Origin: Arthrobacter crystallopoietes
Lineage (GTDB): Bacteria; Actinomycetota; Actinomycetes; Actinomycetales; Micrococcaceae
Length of the DNA: 64,000 nucleotides
Assembly (NCBI RefSeq): GCF_017603825.1
Contig: NZ_CP072014.1
Coordinates: 4,317,540-4,381,539 of the forward strand
Direction of reading: 5' to 3'
Part shown: piece by piece, positions 19,096 to 27,420 of the stretch
How positions within the stretch are numbered: position 1 is the stretch's first letter
How the letters are laid out: each line of letters starts with the position of its first letter
Program-made: the position numbers and the translations under genes
Notes under the pieces: model-generated
Seen by the model: the letters and a program-made list of their open reading frames with translations, nothing else
What the model was told of the DNA's origin: nothing
Database searches by the model: none

Positions 19096-19770
19096 ATGGG
19101 CCTCGATTTCACCGCAGACGTACCTGATAACTTGCTCCCGGCGTGGGTTGCCGGCTGGTCAGCCTGCCGCGGCTATTCCCCGGCTCGCGAAGCCGGGCAT
19201 CCGGCCATCGTGCTCGCCGACAAGACGGGCGACTGGGAGTTCTTTGCCTATGAGCCCGGCGACGAGGAGTTCGCGGATCTCGCCAGGAATACGCTCGAAT
19301 CGCCCAAGCGCATGCTCACCGTACTGACCCGTGATCCGCAGCGCTACCATATGCTGGCGCCGCAGCACGGGCTGAGGGTCCATCACAGCGACCAGTCCAT
19401 GATGGTCACCGACATGTCCGAACAGGACGCCGAGGATCCCTGGTACCGGGACCCCGATTTCAAGACGTTCATCGATCGGGACGGCAACGTGCACCGCGCC
19501 CGCGTCATGTACGGCGAGGAGGAAGCGGCCCACGGCGTGATGGCTGTGGTGGATGGTGTCGCGGTCTTCGACCACATCGAGACCCATGACAACTTTCGCC
19601 GCCGCGGCCTAGCCACCCACATCATGCGCGCCCTGGCGGCTTCAGCGTTCGAGCATCTAGTGGAAACTGGCTTGCTGATCGCCTCGCATGACGGCCGCAT
19701 GCTGTACCAGCACTTGGGCTGGGACACGGTGTGCGATGTCCTGATCCTCAAGCCCTCGGACGCCGCTTAG
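19096..19770 (+). CDS. GNAT-family N-acetyltransferase
   Basis: A 224-residue protein whose C-terminal half is a GNAT domain: AHGVMAVVDGVAVFDHIETHDNFRRRGLATHIMRALAASAF holds the core strand and the R-R-G-L-A acetyl-CoA loop near residue 170, and LIASHDGRMLYQHLGW is the motif B end. The N-terminal 100 residues are not recognised. The frame is open from 19060, but the ATG at 19096 fits a leaderless transcript. Unrelated in sequence to the acetyltransferase at 17.4 kb. Substrate unknown. Confidence 0.82.
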   Translation: MGLDFTADVPDNLLPAWVAGWSACRGYSPAREAGHPAIVLADKTGDWEFFAYEPGDEEFADLARNTLESPKRMLTVLTRDPQRYHMLAPQHGLRVHHSDQSMMVTDMSEQDAEDPWYRDPDFKTFIDRDGNVHRARVMYGEEEAAHGVMAVVDGVAVFDHIETHDNFRRRGLATHIMRALAASAFEHLVETGLLIASHDGRMLYQHLGWDTVCDVLILKPSDAA

Positions 19771-19868
19771 CCCCACCGCTGACAAGTACGCCCTGCCTTC
19801 CTTCCTGGTGGCGGCTGCTCGGGTGGGCAGCGGCGCCGTCTGCTTCCGGCAGGTGACACAATATTCGG

Positions 19869-22211
19869 GTGGCACTGCATGATTCCCTGATCCCCCTGCT
19901 CGGCTCCGGTCCGGACCCCGAACAGCTCATGCACGTCCGCGAATTGCCTGCCCGGGACGCCATCCACGAACCCTGGCCCGATTGGGCCCACTCGGATGTC
20001 GTCAATGCCTATGCCACCGTGGGCATGCACCAGCCGTGGCGGCACCAGGTCCTCGCCGCGGAAGCGGCCCATGCCGGCCGCCACACAATCATTGCCACAG
20101 GTACCGCGTCCGGGAAGTCGCTGGCGTATCAGCTCCCGGCGCTGGACTCGATCCACCGTACGTCGCTGGAGGACCAAACCAGGCTGGAACCCACGGGATC
20201 CGTCGCGTTGTATCTGGCTCCAACCAAAGCGCTCGCCGCAGACCAACTGTCCGCCATCAAATCCCTCAAACTGCCGACGGTGCGGGCCGAAACGTACGAC
20301 GGCGACACGGATCCCGGTGCCCGCCGCTGGATCCGCGACCACGCCAATTTCGTCCTGGCGAATCCGGACATGCTCCACTTTGGCATTTTGCCGAACCACA
20401 CCTGGTGGGCCAGGTTCTTCCGCCGACTCAAGTACGTCATCATCGATGAAGCCCACAGTTACCGCGGCGTTTTCGGTTCACATGTGGCCAATCTGATGCG
20501 CCGGTTGCGTCGGATCTGCGCCAGCTACGGCGCCGACCCTGTCTTCATCGGCGCCTCCGCCACGTCGTCCGATCCGGCCTCTTCCTTTGGTCGGCTGATC
20601 GGTGCCGACGCCGACGCTGTGACGACGGACTGTTCGCCCCACGGCGCCACCACTGTAGCGTTCTGGGAGCCCCAACTAACGGAGCTCAAGGGCGAAAACG
20701 GCGCCCGTGAACGACGGACCGTAGTAGCCGAAACCGCCGATTTGCTAGCCAATCTTGTCTCCGCACGCGTCCGGACCATCGCCTTCATCAAGTCACGGCG
20801 CGGGGCGGAAACTATCTCCAGCATTACCAAAAGGCTCTTGGAAGAGGTCCATCCGTCGCTGCCCGGACGGATCGCTGCCTACCGCTCCGGCTATCTGCCC
20901 GAGGAACGCAGGGAACTTGAAAACAAGCTCCGGTCTGGTCAGTTGCTTGGCGTTTCGAGTACTTCCGCGCTGGAACTAGGTATCGATATTTCCGGGTTGG
21001 ATGCGGTACTGGTCGCAGGCTGGCCCGGCACGCGGGCCTCGCTGTTCCAACAGATCGGACGGGCAGGCAGGGCGGGGCAGGATGCCGTGGCAGCGTTCGT
21101 GGCCAGTGATGATCCGCTCGACACTTACCTCGTGCACCATCCTGAAGCGGTTTTCGACGTCTCCGTCGAAGCCACCGTGTTCGACCCGTCAAATCCCTAC
21201 GTCCTCGGGCCGCATCTCTGTTCGGCGGCCCAGGAGCTGCCGCTGACTCCGGCAGAGCTGGGGCTCTTCGGTCCCACCGCCGAATCCCTGCTGGATAGCC
21301 TCACGGCGGACGGTTATCTGCGGCGTCGTCCTGCAGGCTGGTATTGGACACACGCCGAAAGCGCAGCGTCCCTGGTTAACCTCCGAGGCGACGGCGGTGG
21401 TCCCATCAACATCGTCGAATCGGAATCGGGCATGCTGCTGGGCACCATGGACTCGCCGCAGTCCCATTACCAGGCCCACACCGGAGCTATTTACGTCCAC
21501 CAAGGCACCACGTACATCGTGGACGAGCTCAATGAGCAGGACCACTGCGCCATGGTTACCCGGTCCAATCCCGACTACTACACGCAGGCCCGGGACATCA
21601 CCCAGATCGAGGTTCTGGAAGAACTACGCGGTGCAGACTGGGGCAGGGTCCGTGCTTCTTTCGGTGAAGTCAAAGTCACGACGAAGGTGATCTCGTTTCA
21701 GCGCAAGGCTTTCATCTCCAACGAGATCCTGGGTGAAGAACCGCTCGAATTGGGTGCGCGGGAACTGTTTACCAAGGCAGTCTGGTTCACCATCGACGAT
21801 GCCGATCTTGCCGCGGCCGGCCTGGTTGCGGCCAGGATTCCCGGAGCCCTCCATGCCGCCGAGCATGCCGGGATCGGGCTGCTACCGCTGGTAGCGTCGA
21901 GCGACCGGTGGGACATCGGCGGAGTCTCCACGGCCTTGCATGCCGACACCGGGAAACCGACGATCTTCGTCTACGACGGCCATCCGGGCGGAGCCGGTTT
22001 CGCTGAACGGGGTTACGACGCTGCCCGGACCTGGCTGACCGCCACCCGCGACGCTATCCGGTCCTGCGAATGCGAGTCCGGCTGCCCGTCCTGTGTGCAG
22101 TCACCTAAGTGCGGCAACAAGAACAACCCCTTGGACAAGTCCGGTGCCGTAATGCTGATCGATGCGCTGCTCGCCGCGGCCGATATGCCCGCGGCGGAAG
22201 CAACGCGCTGA
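19869..22211 (+). CDS. DEAD/DEAH-box helicase with DUF1998-type zinc domain (MrfA/Hrq1-like)
   Basis: A 780-residue superfamily 2 helicase. Motif I is ATGTASGKSLAYQLPAL near residue 76, motif II is IIDEAHSYRGVFGSH, SATSSDP is motif III, and QIGRAGRAGQD is motif VI. The C-terminus carries the four-Cys cluster CECESGCPSCVQSPKCGNKNNP of the MrfA family, which in Bacillus subtilis works in repair of mitomycin C-type adducts. I recall a helicase at the same place in mycobacteria (Rv3649), also next to the Tad-like genes. The GTG at 19869 is chosen; ACAATATTC upstream could be a -10 region. Confidence 0.9.
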   Translation: MALHDSLIPLLGSGPDPEQLMHVRELPARDAIHEPWPDWAHSDVVNAYATVGMHQPWRHQVLAAEAAHAGRHTIIATGTASGKSLAYQLPALDSIHRTSLEDQTRLEPTGSVALYLAPTKALAADQLSAIKSLKLPTVRAETYDGDTDPGARRWIRDHANFVLANPDMLHFGILPNHTWWARFFRRLKYVIIDEAHSYRGVFGSHVANLMRRLRRICASYGADPVFIGASATSSDPASSFGRLIGADADAVTTDCSPHGATTVAFWEPQLTELKGENGARERRTVVAETADLLANLVSARVRTIAFIKSRRGAETISSITKRLLEEVHPSLPGRIAAYRSGYLPEERRELENKLRSGQLLGVSSTSALELGIDISGLDAVLVAGWPGTRASLFQQIGRAGRAGQDAVAAFVASDDPLDTYLVHHPEAVFDVSVEATVFDPSNPYVLGPHLCSAAQELPLTPAELGLFGPTAESLLDSLTADGYLRRRPAGWYWTHAESAASLVNLRGDGGGPINIVESESGMLLGTMDSPQSHYQAHTGAIYVHQGTTYIVDELNEQDHCAMVTRSNPDYYTQARDITQIEVLEELRGADWGRVRASFGEVKVTTKVISFQRKAFISNEILGEEPLELGARELFTKAVWFTIDDADLAAAGLVAARIPGALHAAEHAGIGLLPLVASSDRWDIGGVSTALHADTGKPTIFVYDGHPGGAGFAERGYDAARTWLTATRDAIRSCECESGCPSCVQSPKCGNKNNPLDKSGAVMLIDALLAAADMPAAEATR

Positions 22212-22215
22212 CCGG

Positions 22216-22605
22216 TCAGGGCGGCGGGCCAGCCCTGGCCCGCCCTTCAGCCTCCCTCCACGGCGCATGCATCATACCGAACAGCTGCGGTAACGGGACG
22301 GCTACGTCGATGTCGACTACGGCTCCCGTCGCACCGTGCCGACGGCAACTTTCCAGCTCGGCGCCATGCTCGCGTGCGACTTCATCGGCCAAGCCGCACG
22401 GGTCCCCGACCAGCAGCCCACGGGCGGCATCGGCGGCTGCCAAGGCTGCGAGGTCCGCGGCCTTGGACGCGCGCGCGACGGCGGTACTGGCTTGCATTCC
22501 CGCCGCCAGCGCCGCCGTCAGAAAGCACATCAACAGTGCTGTTGCCGCCGCCATCACAGTGCCGGAACCGCGTTCGCGCAGCGGGGTAACAGCGTCTCGT
22601 GTCAT
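22216..22605 (-). CDS. Rv3654c-family TadE-like minor pilin/secretion protein
   Basis: A 129-residue protein starting MTRDAVTPLRERGSGTVMA. One hydrophobic segment (about 18-40, AAATALLMCFLTAALAAGMQ) follows a short charged head ending at Gly-Ser, as in TadE/TadG-type prepilins; Asp-Leu-Ala-Ala-Leu-Ala-Ala follows. It ends with proline. The start overlaps the stop of the preceding TadE gene (ATGA), so it is the last cistron of the Tad operon. It probably sits in the cytoplasmic membrane or pseudopilus. Confidence 0.8.
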   Translation of the reverse strand: MTRDAVTPLRERGSGTVMAAATALLMCFLTAALAAGMQASTAVARASKAADLAALAAADAARGLLVGDPCGLADEVAREHGAELESCRRHGATGAVVDIDVAVPLPQLFGMMHAPWREAEGRARAGPPP

Positions 22606-22991
22606 TTCGTCGCTCCCGAGATCGTCGCCGATGAGACCGCGTGTTGCTCGGCCGGTGCGGTCGCTTCTGCAGCCAAGGTCCAGCCGCCGACGCCTGCCCA
22701 GGGAACGGGTACCGCCGCAGTGGTCCTCACGGTGATCCACCCTCCGGCGTTTCCGCTTGCCAACGTGGCTCCGCTGCCCGCAATCCGGCGGACAGCGGAG
22801 GCCGCCACCGCCGCCGTTTCGCCCCGGGCTAGCTGGCGAGCGGCTGTCTGCGCGGCCTTCTCCAACTGCAATTGTGTTGACCCGGCGGCGGCCCCGGCGA
22901 GCAGCATGGCCAGCACCGCCACAATTGCCGGCATCACGATGGCCGTCTCGGCGGTGACCGACCCGCGGTCACCGCTCCGCCGGCGGGCCAC
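22602..22991 (-). CDS. tadE: TadE-family minor pilin
   Basis: A 129-residue protein. The head RRRSGDRGSVTAETAIVMPA is the typical TadE processing region with conserved Glu in the hydrophobic helix start; the helix is about 18-40. The GTG at 22991 (MARRRSGD) is chosen because GGAAAG lies 6 bases before it; the frame extends much further upstream but reads through the DUF4244 gene on the same strand. A prepilin peptidase is not encoded in the window. Confidence 0.8.
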   Translation of the reverse strand: MARRRSGDRGSVTAETAIVMPAIVAVLAMLLAGAAAGSTQLQLEKAAQTAARQLARGETAAVAASAVRRIAGSGATLASGNAGGWITVRTTAAVPVPWAGVGGWTLAAEATAPAEQHAVSSATISGATK

Positions 22992-23065
22992 CCTGGTCTT
23001 TCCGGCTGCCGCGCCGGGCGTACGCTTAGCGCGGCAGCAGGAATCCTGTCGCTGGAGCACAGGTC

Positions 23066-23362
23066 TCACACCGCGGTCAGTGCCATTTCCACGAGGCCCG
23101 TCAAGAGCCCCCGCACCTCCCCGCTGCGCAGGATGAGCACCAGCAGCCCGGCAAAGCCCACGGCGGCAAGTGTGGCGATGGCGTATTCGGCGGTCGCCAT
23201 TCCCGCTTCCGAACCCGTCAGCCCGCGCCAGCCGCGGCGGGTGGTTTCGTCCGCATGCGGGAGCGGAAGTTCGATGACCTCGGCGAGCTCCTCCGATTCG
23301 GCGGACGCTTCTGCCGCGGTGGAGCCGTCGAAAGAACGGGAGAACTGGGTTGATCGGGACAT
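23066..23362 (-). CDS. DUF4244 protein, Flp-type major pilin candidate
   Basis: A 98-residue protein. A 55-residue acidic head (SAESEELAEVIELPLPHAD) precedes RGLTGSEAGMATAEYAIATLAAVGFAGLLVLILR, which has the Glu-Tyr pair and hydrophobic helix seen in Flp/Tad pilins (class IVb). The ATG has a strong AGGAGGT. It lies directly after TadC and is followed by TadE, the usual place of the pilin in actinobacterial Tad loci. Confidence 0.85.
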   Translation of the reverse strand: MSRSTQFSRSFDGSTAAEASAESEELAEVIELPLPHADETTRRGWRGLTGSEAGMATAEYAIATLAAVGFAGLLVLILRSGEVRGLLTGLVEMALTAV

Positions 23363-23504
23363 TTCTACCTCCTGGTTGAGCCGCAAAGTTGCGGTACTTA
23401 TGAGCCTGCCGCCGTGCAAGCCGGCGTAACACCGACGTTTTCTCCCAAGTGCACAAGCCCTCCCGGAAGAAGGTGTGTGGAGGATAACTGTTTCCGGAGC
23501 CGAT

Positions 23505-24125
23505 TCACAGGTCGGGGAGCAACGAGATCAGCACCGGCACGACACCCAGGCTGATGAAGGATGGCAGCGCGCACAAGCCCAACGGCAGGACCAGCCGGGT
23601 CCCCAAGGTGGCCGCACGCCGCTCGGCTTCCTGCCTGCGGCGGCGGCGCAGTTGGTCTGCTTGGGCATACAGGATTGCTGCGGAGGGCGCGCCGGTGGCT
23701 GCTCCGAACTGCAGCGCCTCCTGTATCTCGTCCAGGCGGGTGTCCCTGCCGACGAGCCCCCAGGCCGTGTGCCACTCTGTTCCGAGTTGCAGGGCCGAGG
23801 CGACTTTATCCAGCCGTTCGCTGCTGCGAGGTCCGGCGACCTGAGCAAGCGTCGCCACCGCGGCAGGCAACGAGGTGCCGGATTGGATCATGGCCCCGAG
23901 CAGGTCCAGCATCAGCGCCGTGTCGGGTGAGCTCACCTCATTGTTGCTCCCGGCGGCACCTGTCCGGCTGGCTCCGGCGTCTGACGACTGCCGCTTTACC
24001 GCACGGAACCAGTGTGACGTGCTGGCGGGGCGACGTTCCCACCCGCGTTTTCGGAGACTTGGCCAAGGACCTACGAGCAGCCACAGCGCTCCAAAGATGA
24101 GCAGCGGGATAATCAATCCAGCCAT
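23505..24125 (-). CDS. tadC: Type II secretion F-family protein (TadC-like)
   Basis: A 206-residue inner-membrane platform protein of the Tad pilus. Hydrophobic helices lie at the N-terminus (AGLIIPLLIFGALWLLVGP) and C-terminus (LVLPLGLCALPSFISLGVVPVLISLL); the cytoplasmic middle holds GTSLPAAVATLAQV and a GAMIQSG helical stretch. The ATG at 24125 has GAGAGGA 6 bases upstream. It is about half the length of full TadC. The neighbouring TadB gene ends 30 bases upstream. Confidence 0.85.
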   Translation of the reverse strand: MAGLIIPLLIFGALWLLVGPWPSLRKRGWERRPASTSHWFRAVKRQSSDAGASRTGAAGSNNEVSSPDTALMLDLLGAMIQSGTSLPAAVATLAQVAGPRSSERLDKVASALQLGTEWHTAWGLVGRDTRLDEIQEALQFGAATGAPSAAILYAQADQLRRRRRQEAERRAATLGTRLVLPLGLCALPSFISLGVVPVLISLLPDL

Positions 24126-24154
24126 ATCGGTCCTCTCCCTCGGCACATACGGAT

Positions 24155-24940
24155 TTATCCGTCTGCAGCGCGGCTCACCAGATGCTGGGACCAAAGCCGG
24201 CCCGCTGCCAGCAGCCCCAATCCCACTACGAGGATGGCCCAGCCCGCCGGGGTTCCCAGGAGGATGCCAAGAGGATCGGTACCCATGGCAGTACCGAGGC
24301 CAAGGCCGAAGATCGGGAGCCATGTCAGCAGCGTGGTCGTGGCACGTGGGCCGGCCAATGCAGTACGTCGGGCGGCTGCCCCGTCCAGGGTGTGCTGCAA
24401 ATGACCGGCGTAATTTTCCAGCAGGACCGCCAGCGGGGCTCCGGTCTGTTCGGCAGCGTCCCAACAGGCAGCCATGTCCTGCCACATGCGCCGTGCCATT
24501 GAAGCAGCCGGCGATCGTGTCCGGACGCCGGGTACGTTGGCCTGGCGCAGGGCGAAGCCGACGCTTAATCCGAGCTCGGCCGCTTGTCCGGCCGACCGCA
24601 TGCCAGGCAGAAGCAGCGCGGGGAGGCCCTCCCCAGAACGGTCCGGCCGCTCTGCCCCGGTTGAAGTCCGTCCTGGATCCGTTTGGAACTCGTCGGGTCC
24701 GTAAACCCGGAGCATGTCCGCCCACATCTGGGCCGGAGTACGTCCCGAGCGCAGCAAGGATGCCACCTGCCGCACGAACATGGGCAGTTCATCGGCGCTG
24801 TCCCGGCCACTTTTGCCTGTACGCCGGCGAGGTTGTGGCAGACGTAGCAAGTCGGCACTGATCCGAGCGAGTCGACGTTTCCCGCTGCCCAAGACCACAA
24901 TGGCGGCCAGGCACAGCAGCATCACCAGCAGCGCCGTCAT
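24155..24940 (-). CDS. tadB: Type II secretion F-family protein (TadB-like)
   Basis: A 261-residue platform protein. A hydrophobic N-terminal segment (MTALLVMLLCLAAIVVL) is followed by a basic loop, the T2SSF region with ELPMFVRQVASLLRSGRTPAQMW, and two C-terminal membrane segments (TTLLTWLPIFGLGLGTAMG and WAILVVGLGLLAAGRLW). The ATG overlaps the stop of TadA by 4 bases (ATGA). With TadC it would form the membrane platform driven by TadA. Confidence 0.88.
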   Translation of the reverse strand: MTALLVMLLCLAAIVVLGSGKRRLARISADLLRLPQPRRRTGKSGRDSADELPMFVRQVASLLRSGRTPAQMWADMLRVYGPDEFQTDPGRTSTGAERPDRSGEGLPALLLPGMRSAGQAAELGLSVGFALRQANVPGVRTRSPAASMARRMWQDMAACWDAAEQTGAPLAVLLENYAGHLQHTLDGAAARRTALAGPRATTTLLTWLPIFGLGLGTAMGTDPLGILLGTPAGWAILVVGLGLLAAGRLWSQHLVSRAADG

Positions 24941-26148
24941 GATCCGGCTGTTCCCGCCTGGCCTGTTCCCGGCCCGAACAATCTGGGCTCCAGTTCCCGC
25001 CAGCCTGGTCCGAATTCCATAACGGTGCCGCGGGCCGCCAGTGCCGGCACCGTTCCGAGGCTTCCCGTCGGCGTGGCCCGCAGCAGCGCCAACTCCGTGA
25101 TCTGCCTGCCGGCAGCTGTGCGGTCCAGATGAATGATCACGTCCAGGGCCGTACTGGCCTGCAGTGCCAGCGCTTGGGGTTCCAAACCGGCGAGCGCTCC
25201 CATGGCCGCCAGCCTGGCCGGTACACCGGCGGCTGAATTGGCGTGCACAGTGCCGCCCGCCCCGGCATGACCGGTGTTCATGGCAGCGAGGAACTCGCGC
25301 ACCTCTGCGCCCCGGCACTCCCCCACAATCAGACGGTCCGGGCGCATCCGCAGGGCTTGGCGGACCAGCTCGCCCAGCTCGACGCTGCCGCTGCCTTCCA
25401 GATTGCTGTGCCGGCTTTGCAGACCGACAACGTGCGGATGGTCGGGATTGAGCTCGGCTGCGTCCTCGACCAATACCAGCCGTTCAAAGGACGCGGAGAG
25501 CCCGAGCAGCGCGGACAGCATCGTGGTCTTGCCCGATCCGGTGGCACCGCTGATCAGGAAGTTCAGCCGCCGGGCCACCACTGCTTCGAGGTACGGTAGC
25601 CAACCGGATGAAGGCCCGACCAGTTCGTCGAGGGTAAACACGCGGGGCCTGCGGATGCGGATCGACAGCAGCGTTCCCTGGGTCGAAACAGGCGGAAGCA
25701 CCGCATGGACACGGTACCCGTCGAGGCGCACATCCACGCATGGATTGCCGTCGTCGAGCCGGCGGCCACCGGCGGTCACCAGCCGGGTAGCCAAGGCACG
25801 CACCTCTGCATCGTTGTCGAAGGTGATTTGGCTTCGCTCCAGACCCCGTTCCCCGTCGGTCCACACCTCCGAGGGCCCGTTGACCAGAATGTCCGTGACT
25901 GTCCCTTCCATGGCCAGCCGCTGCAGCGGCCCGAGACCCCGCAGGTCAGCCGTCAGATTCTCTACGGCCTCCAGCACACCGTCGGTGCCCAGTAGCTGGC
26001 CGCTCGACTGTACCGCCGCTGCCACGCGGGCTCCCGTGACGGGCGACGGATCGGACAACACGGCGTCCCGGAACGGAGCCAGGTTGACCGGGGACCCTAC
26101 AGGCCCGGTTGCTGCACGGCGGCCGCGGGAGCCAGTTGAGAAGGCCAT
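24937..26148 (-). CDS. tadA: TadA/CpaF-family pilus assembly ATPase
   Basis: A 403-residue secretion ATPase. Walker A is FLISGATGSGKTTML near residue 205; the Asp box is VLVEDAAELNPDHP, Walker B region RMRPDRLIVGECRGAEV, and the His box is NTGHAGAGGTVHANSA. N-terminal segments VTDILVNGP and VDVRLDGYRVHAVLPP match the family. ATG at 26148 is preferred because AAGGAG lies 8 bases upstream; a GTG two codons earlier overlaps the previous stop (GTGA). Converts ATP hydrolysis into pilus assembly. Confidence 0.93.
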   Translation of the reverse strand: MAFSTGSRGRRAATGPVGSPVNLAPFRDAVLSDPSPVTGARVAAAVQSSGQLLGTDGVLEAVENLTADLRGLGPLQRLAMEGTVTDILVNGPSEVWTDGERGLERSQITFDNDAEVRALATRLVTAGGRRLDDGNPCVDVRLDGYRVHAVLPPVSTQGTLLSIRIRRPRVFTLDELVGPSSGWLPYLEAVVARRLNFLISGATGSGKTTMLSALLGLSASFERLVLVEDAAELNPDHPHVVGLQSRHSNLEGSGSVELGELVRQALRMRPDRLIVGECRGAEVREFLAAMNTGHAGAGGTVHANSAAGVPARLAAMGALAGLEPQALALQASTALDVIIHLDRTAAGRQITELALLRATPTGSLGTVPALAARGTVMEFGPGWRELEPRLFGPGTGQAGTAGS

Positions 26149-26150
26149 GG

Positions 26151-27245
26151 TCACCGCTCCTTGCCTGGAAGATGCATGATCTGTTGCGCCAGTCTTCTGA
26201 CCGCCCGCCGGACCTTGCGGCTCTGGCCTCTTTCCAACAGCCGTCCGGTTTCCTGCACCAGCCCCATTCCGCGAAGCCGAGGAACATACGCTGCGAGTTC
26301 AAGCCCGGCCGAAGCCGCCGCCAACTCTTCGTCCAGCCCCGCCGGCAACGGCCCGCGGACCACCGCACTGACAGTCAGCGGGTGCAGGATTTCCGCCGCG
26401 GCCCGGGCTGCGAGAACACCACGGGTGCCGGAAGGCATCAACAGCAGGGCTTGATCAGCGGTATCCAGCCAGCGGTCCAGCCCTTGCTGGACCCGGCCGG
26501 CGTCAATGACCACGAGCGAAAATCCTTCCGACGCCGCAGCCATAACTCCGCCGATGGCGGGTGCCGGCACGTCCAATGCCGACGAGGAGGACGCGCCGCC
26601 TCCCCAGGACAGCACTGAGAATCCGTTGACGACCGGCAACGAAGCCCTCAGCTGGGCGGGGTTGACGGCTCCCTTCACCCCGGCGAGATCCGGCCAGCGC
26701 AACCCGCTCAGCGGTTCGGGCACCAGCCCGAGGTCGAGCCCGCCACCGAGCTGGTCAGTGTCCACCAACACGGTAGACACTCCCTGTGCCGCCGCCTCCG
26801 CGGCGAGCCAGCTGGCCAGCGTGGAACAGCCAATGCCGCCGGTGGCGCCCAGCACGGCCACCACGGTCCCCGCGCCGTCCCGCTGCCTGTTCCTGCTCAA
26901 GTACTCTGCCAACCATGCGGCCGCTTCCGGCAGCACGGCCACCTGGTGGGCGGCAACCATCGCGGCCTGTTCCCAGAGCAATACGGATTCCTCCGGGAAA
27001 CCGGCCACAATGACATCGGCTCCCTGCCGGGGCAGCCGGGAGGCTCCATCACTCCCCAGTACCAGGACACTCCCGTCCGGAACCCGGCCCAGGTCCTGCA
27101 CTGCCACAATCCGCAGGCCCACTCCGGCTGCGGCCGCGATCCTGGCGATTTCATCGCGCAATCTGGCGGACTCGGTGACCAGCAGCACCTCGGGCATGCC
27201 GTGCTCCGGTGTCCACGGCTGGACTGTTGAAATCTGCTCCTGCAT
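26151..27245 (-). CDS. CpaE-like P-loop protein (helicase/secretion neighbourhood, Ssd-like)
   Basis: A 364-residue protein of the MinD/ParA superclass. The receiver-like N-terminus (EVLLVTESARLRDEIARIAAAAG) is followed by a deviant Walker A, VAVLGATGGIGCSTLASWLA near residue 135, then VLVDTDQLGGGLDL. It is usually encoded just upstream of tadA in actinobacteria; the mycobacterial counterpart Rv3660c (Ssd) was linked to septum-site placement. The likely role is polar placement of the Tad apparatus. ATG at 27245 is chosen; the ribosome site is weak. Divergent from the polymerase gene. Confidence 0.85.
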   Translation of the reverse strand: MQEQISTVQPWTPEHGMPEVLLVTESARLRDEIARIAAAAGVGLRIVAVQDLGRVPDGSVLVLGSDGASRLPRQGADVIVAGFPEESVLLWEQAAMVAAHQVAVLPEAAAWLAEYLSRNRQRDGAGTVVAVLGATGGIGCSTLASWLAAEAAAQGVSTVLVDTDQLGGGLDLGLVPEPLSGLRWPDLAGVKGAVNPAQLRASLPVVNGFSVLSWGGGASSSSALDVPAPAIGGVMAAASEGFSLVVIDAGRVQQGLDRWLDTADQALLLMPSGTRGVLAARAAAEILHPLTVSAVVRGPLPAGLDEELAAASAGLELAAYVPRLRGMGLVQETGRLLERGQSRKVRRAVRRLAQQIMHLPGKER

Positions 27246-27420
27246 GTTCCGAGACTGGCTGTCCCTGCGTGCCGCCGACACCTGCCCGCACCGGATTGTG
27301 CAAATTGCGAGAGCCTTTCGGGCCTGTGGAGGAGGACTGCGGACAGCTCCCATCCGCAGTCTGCGGGCATCTCACAGCCGACCGGCAGAGCAAGCTGGCG
27401 AAACAGGAGAAACTGGAGAC

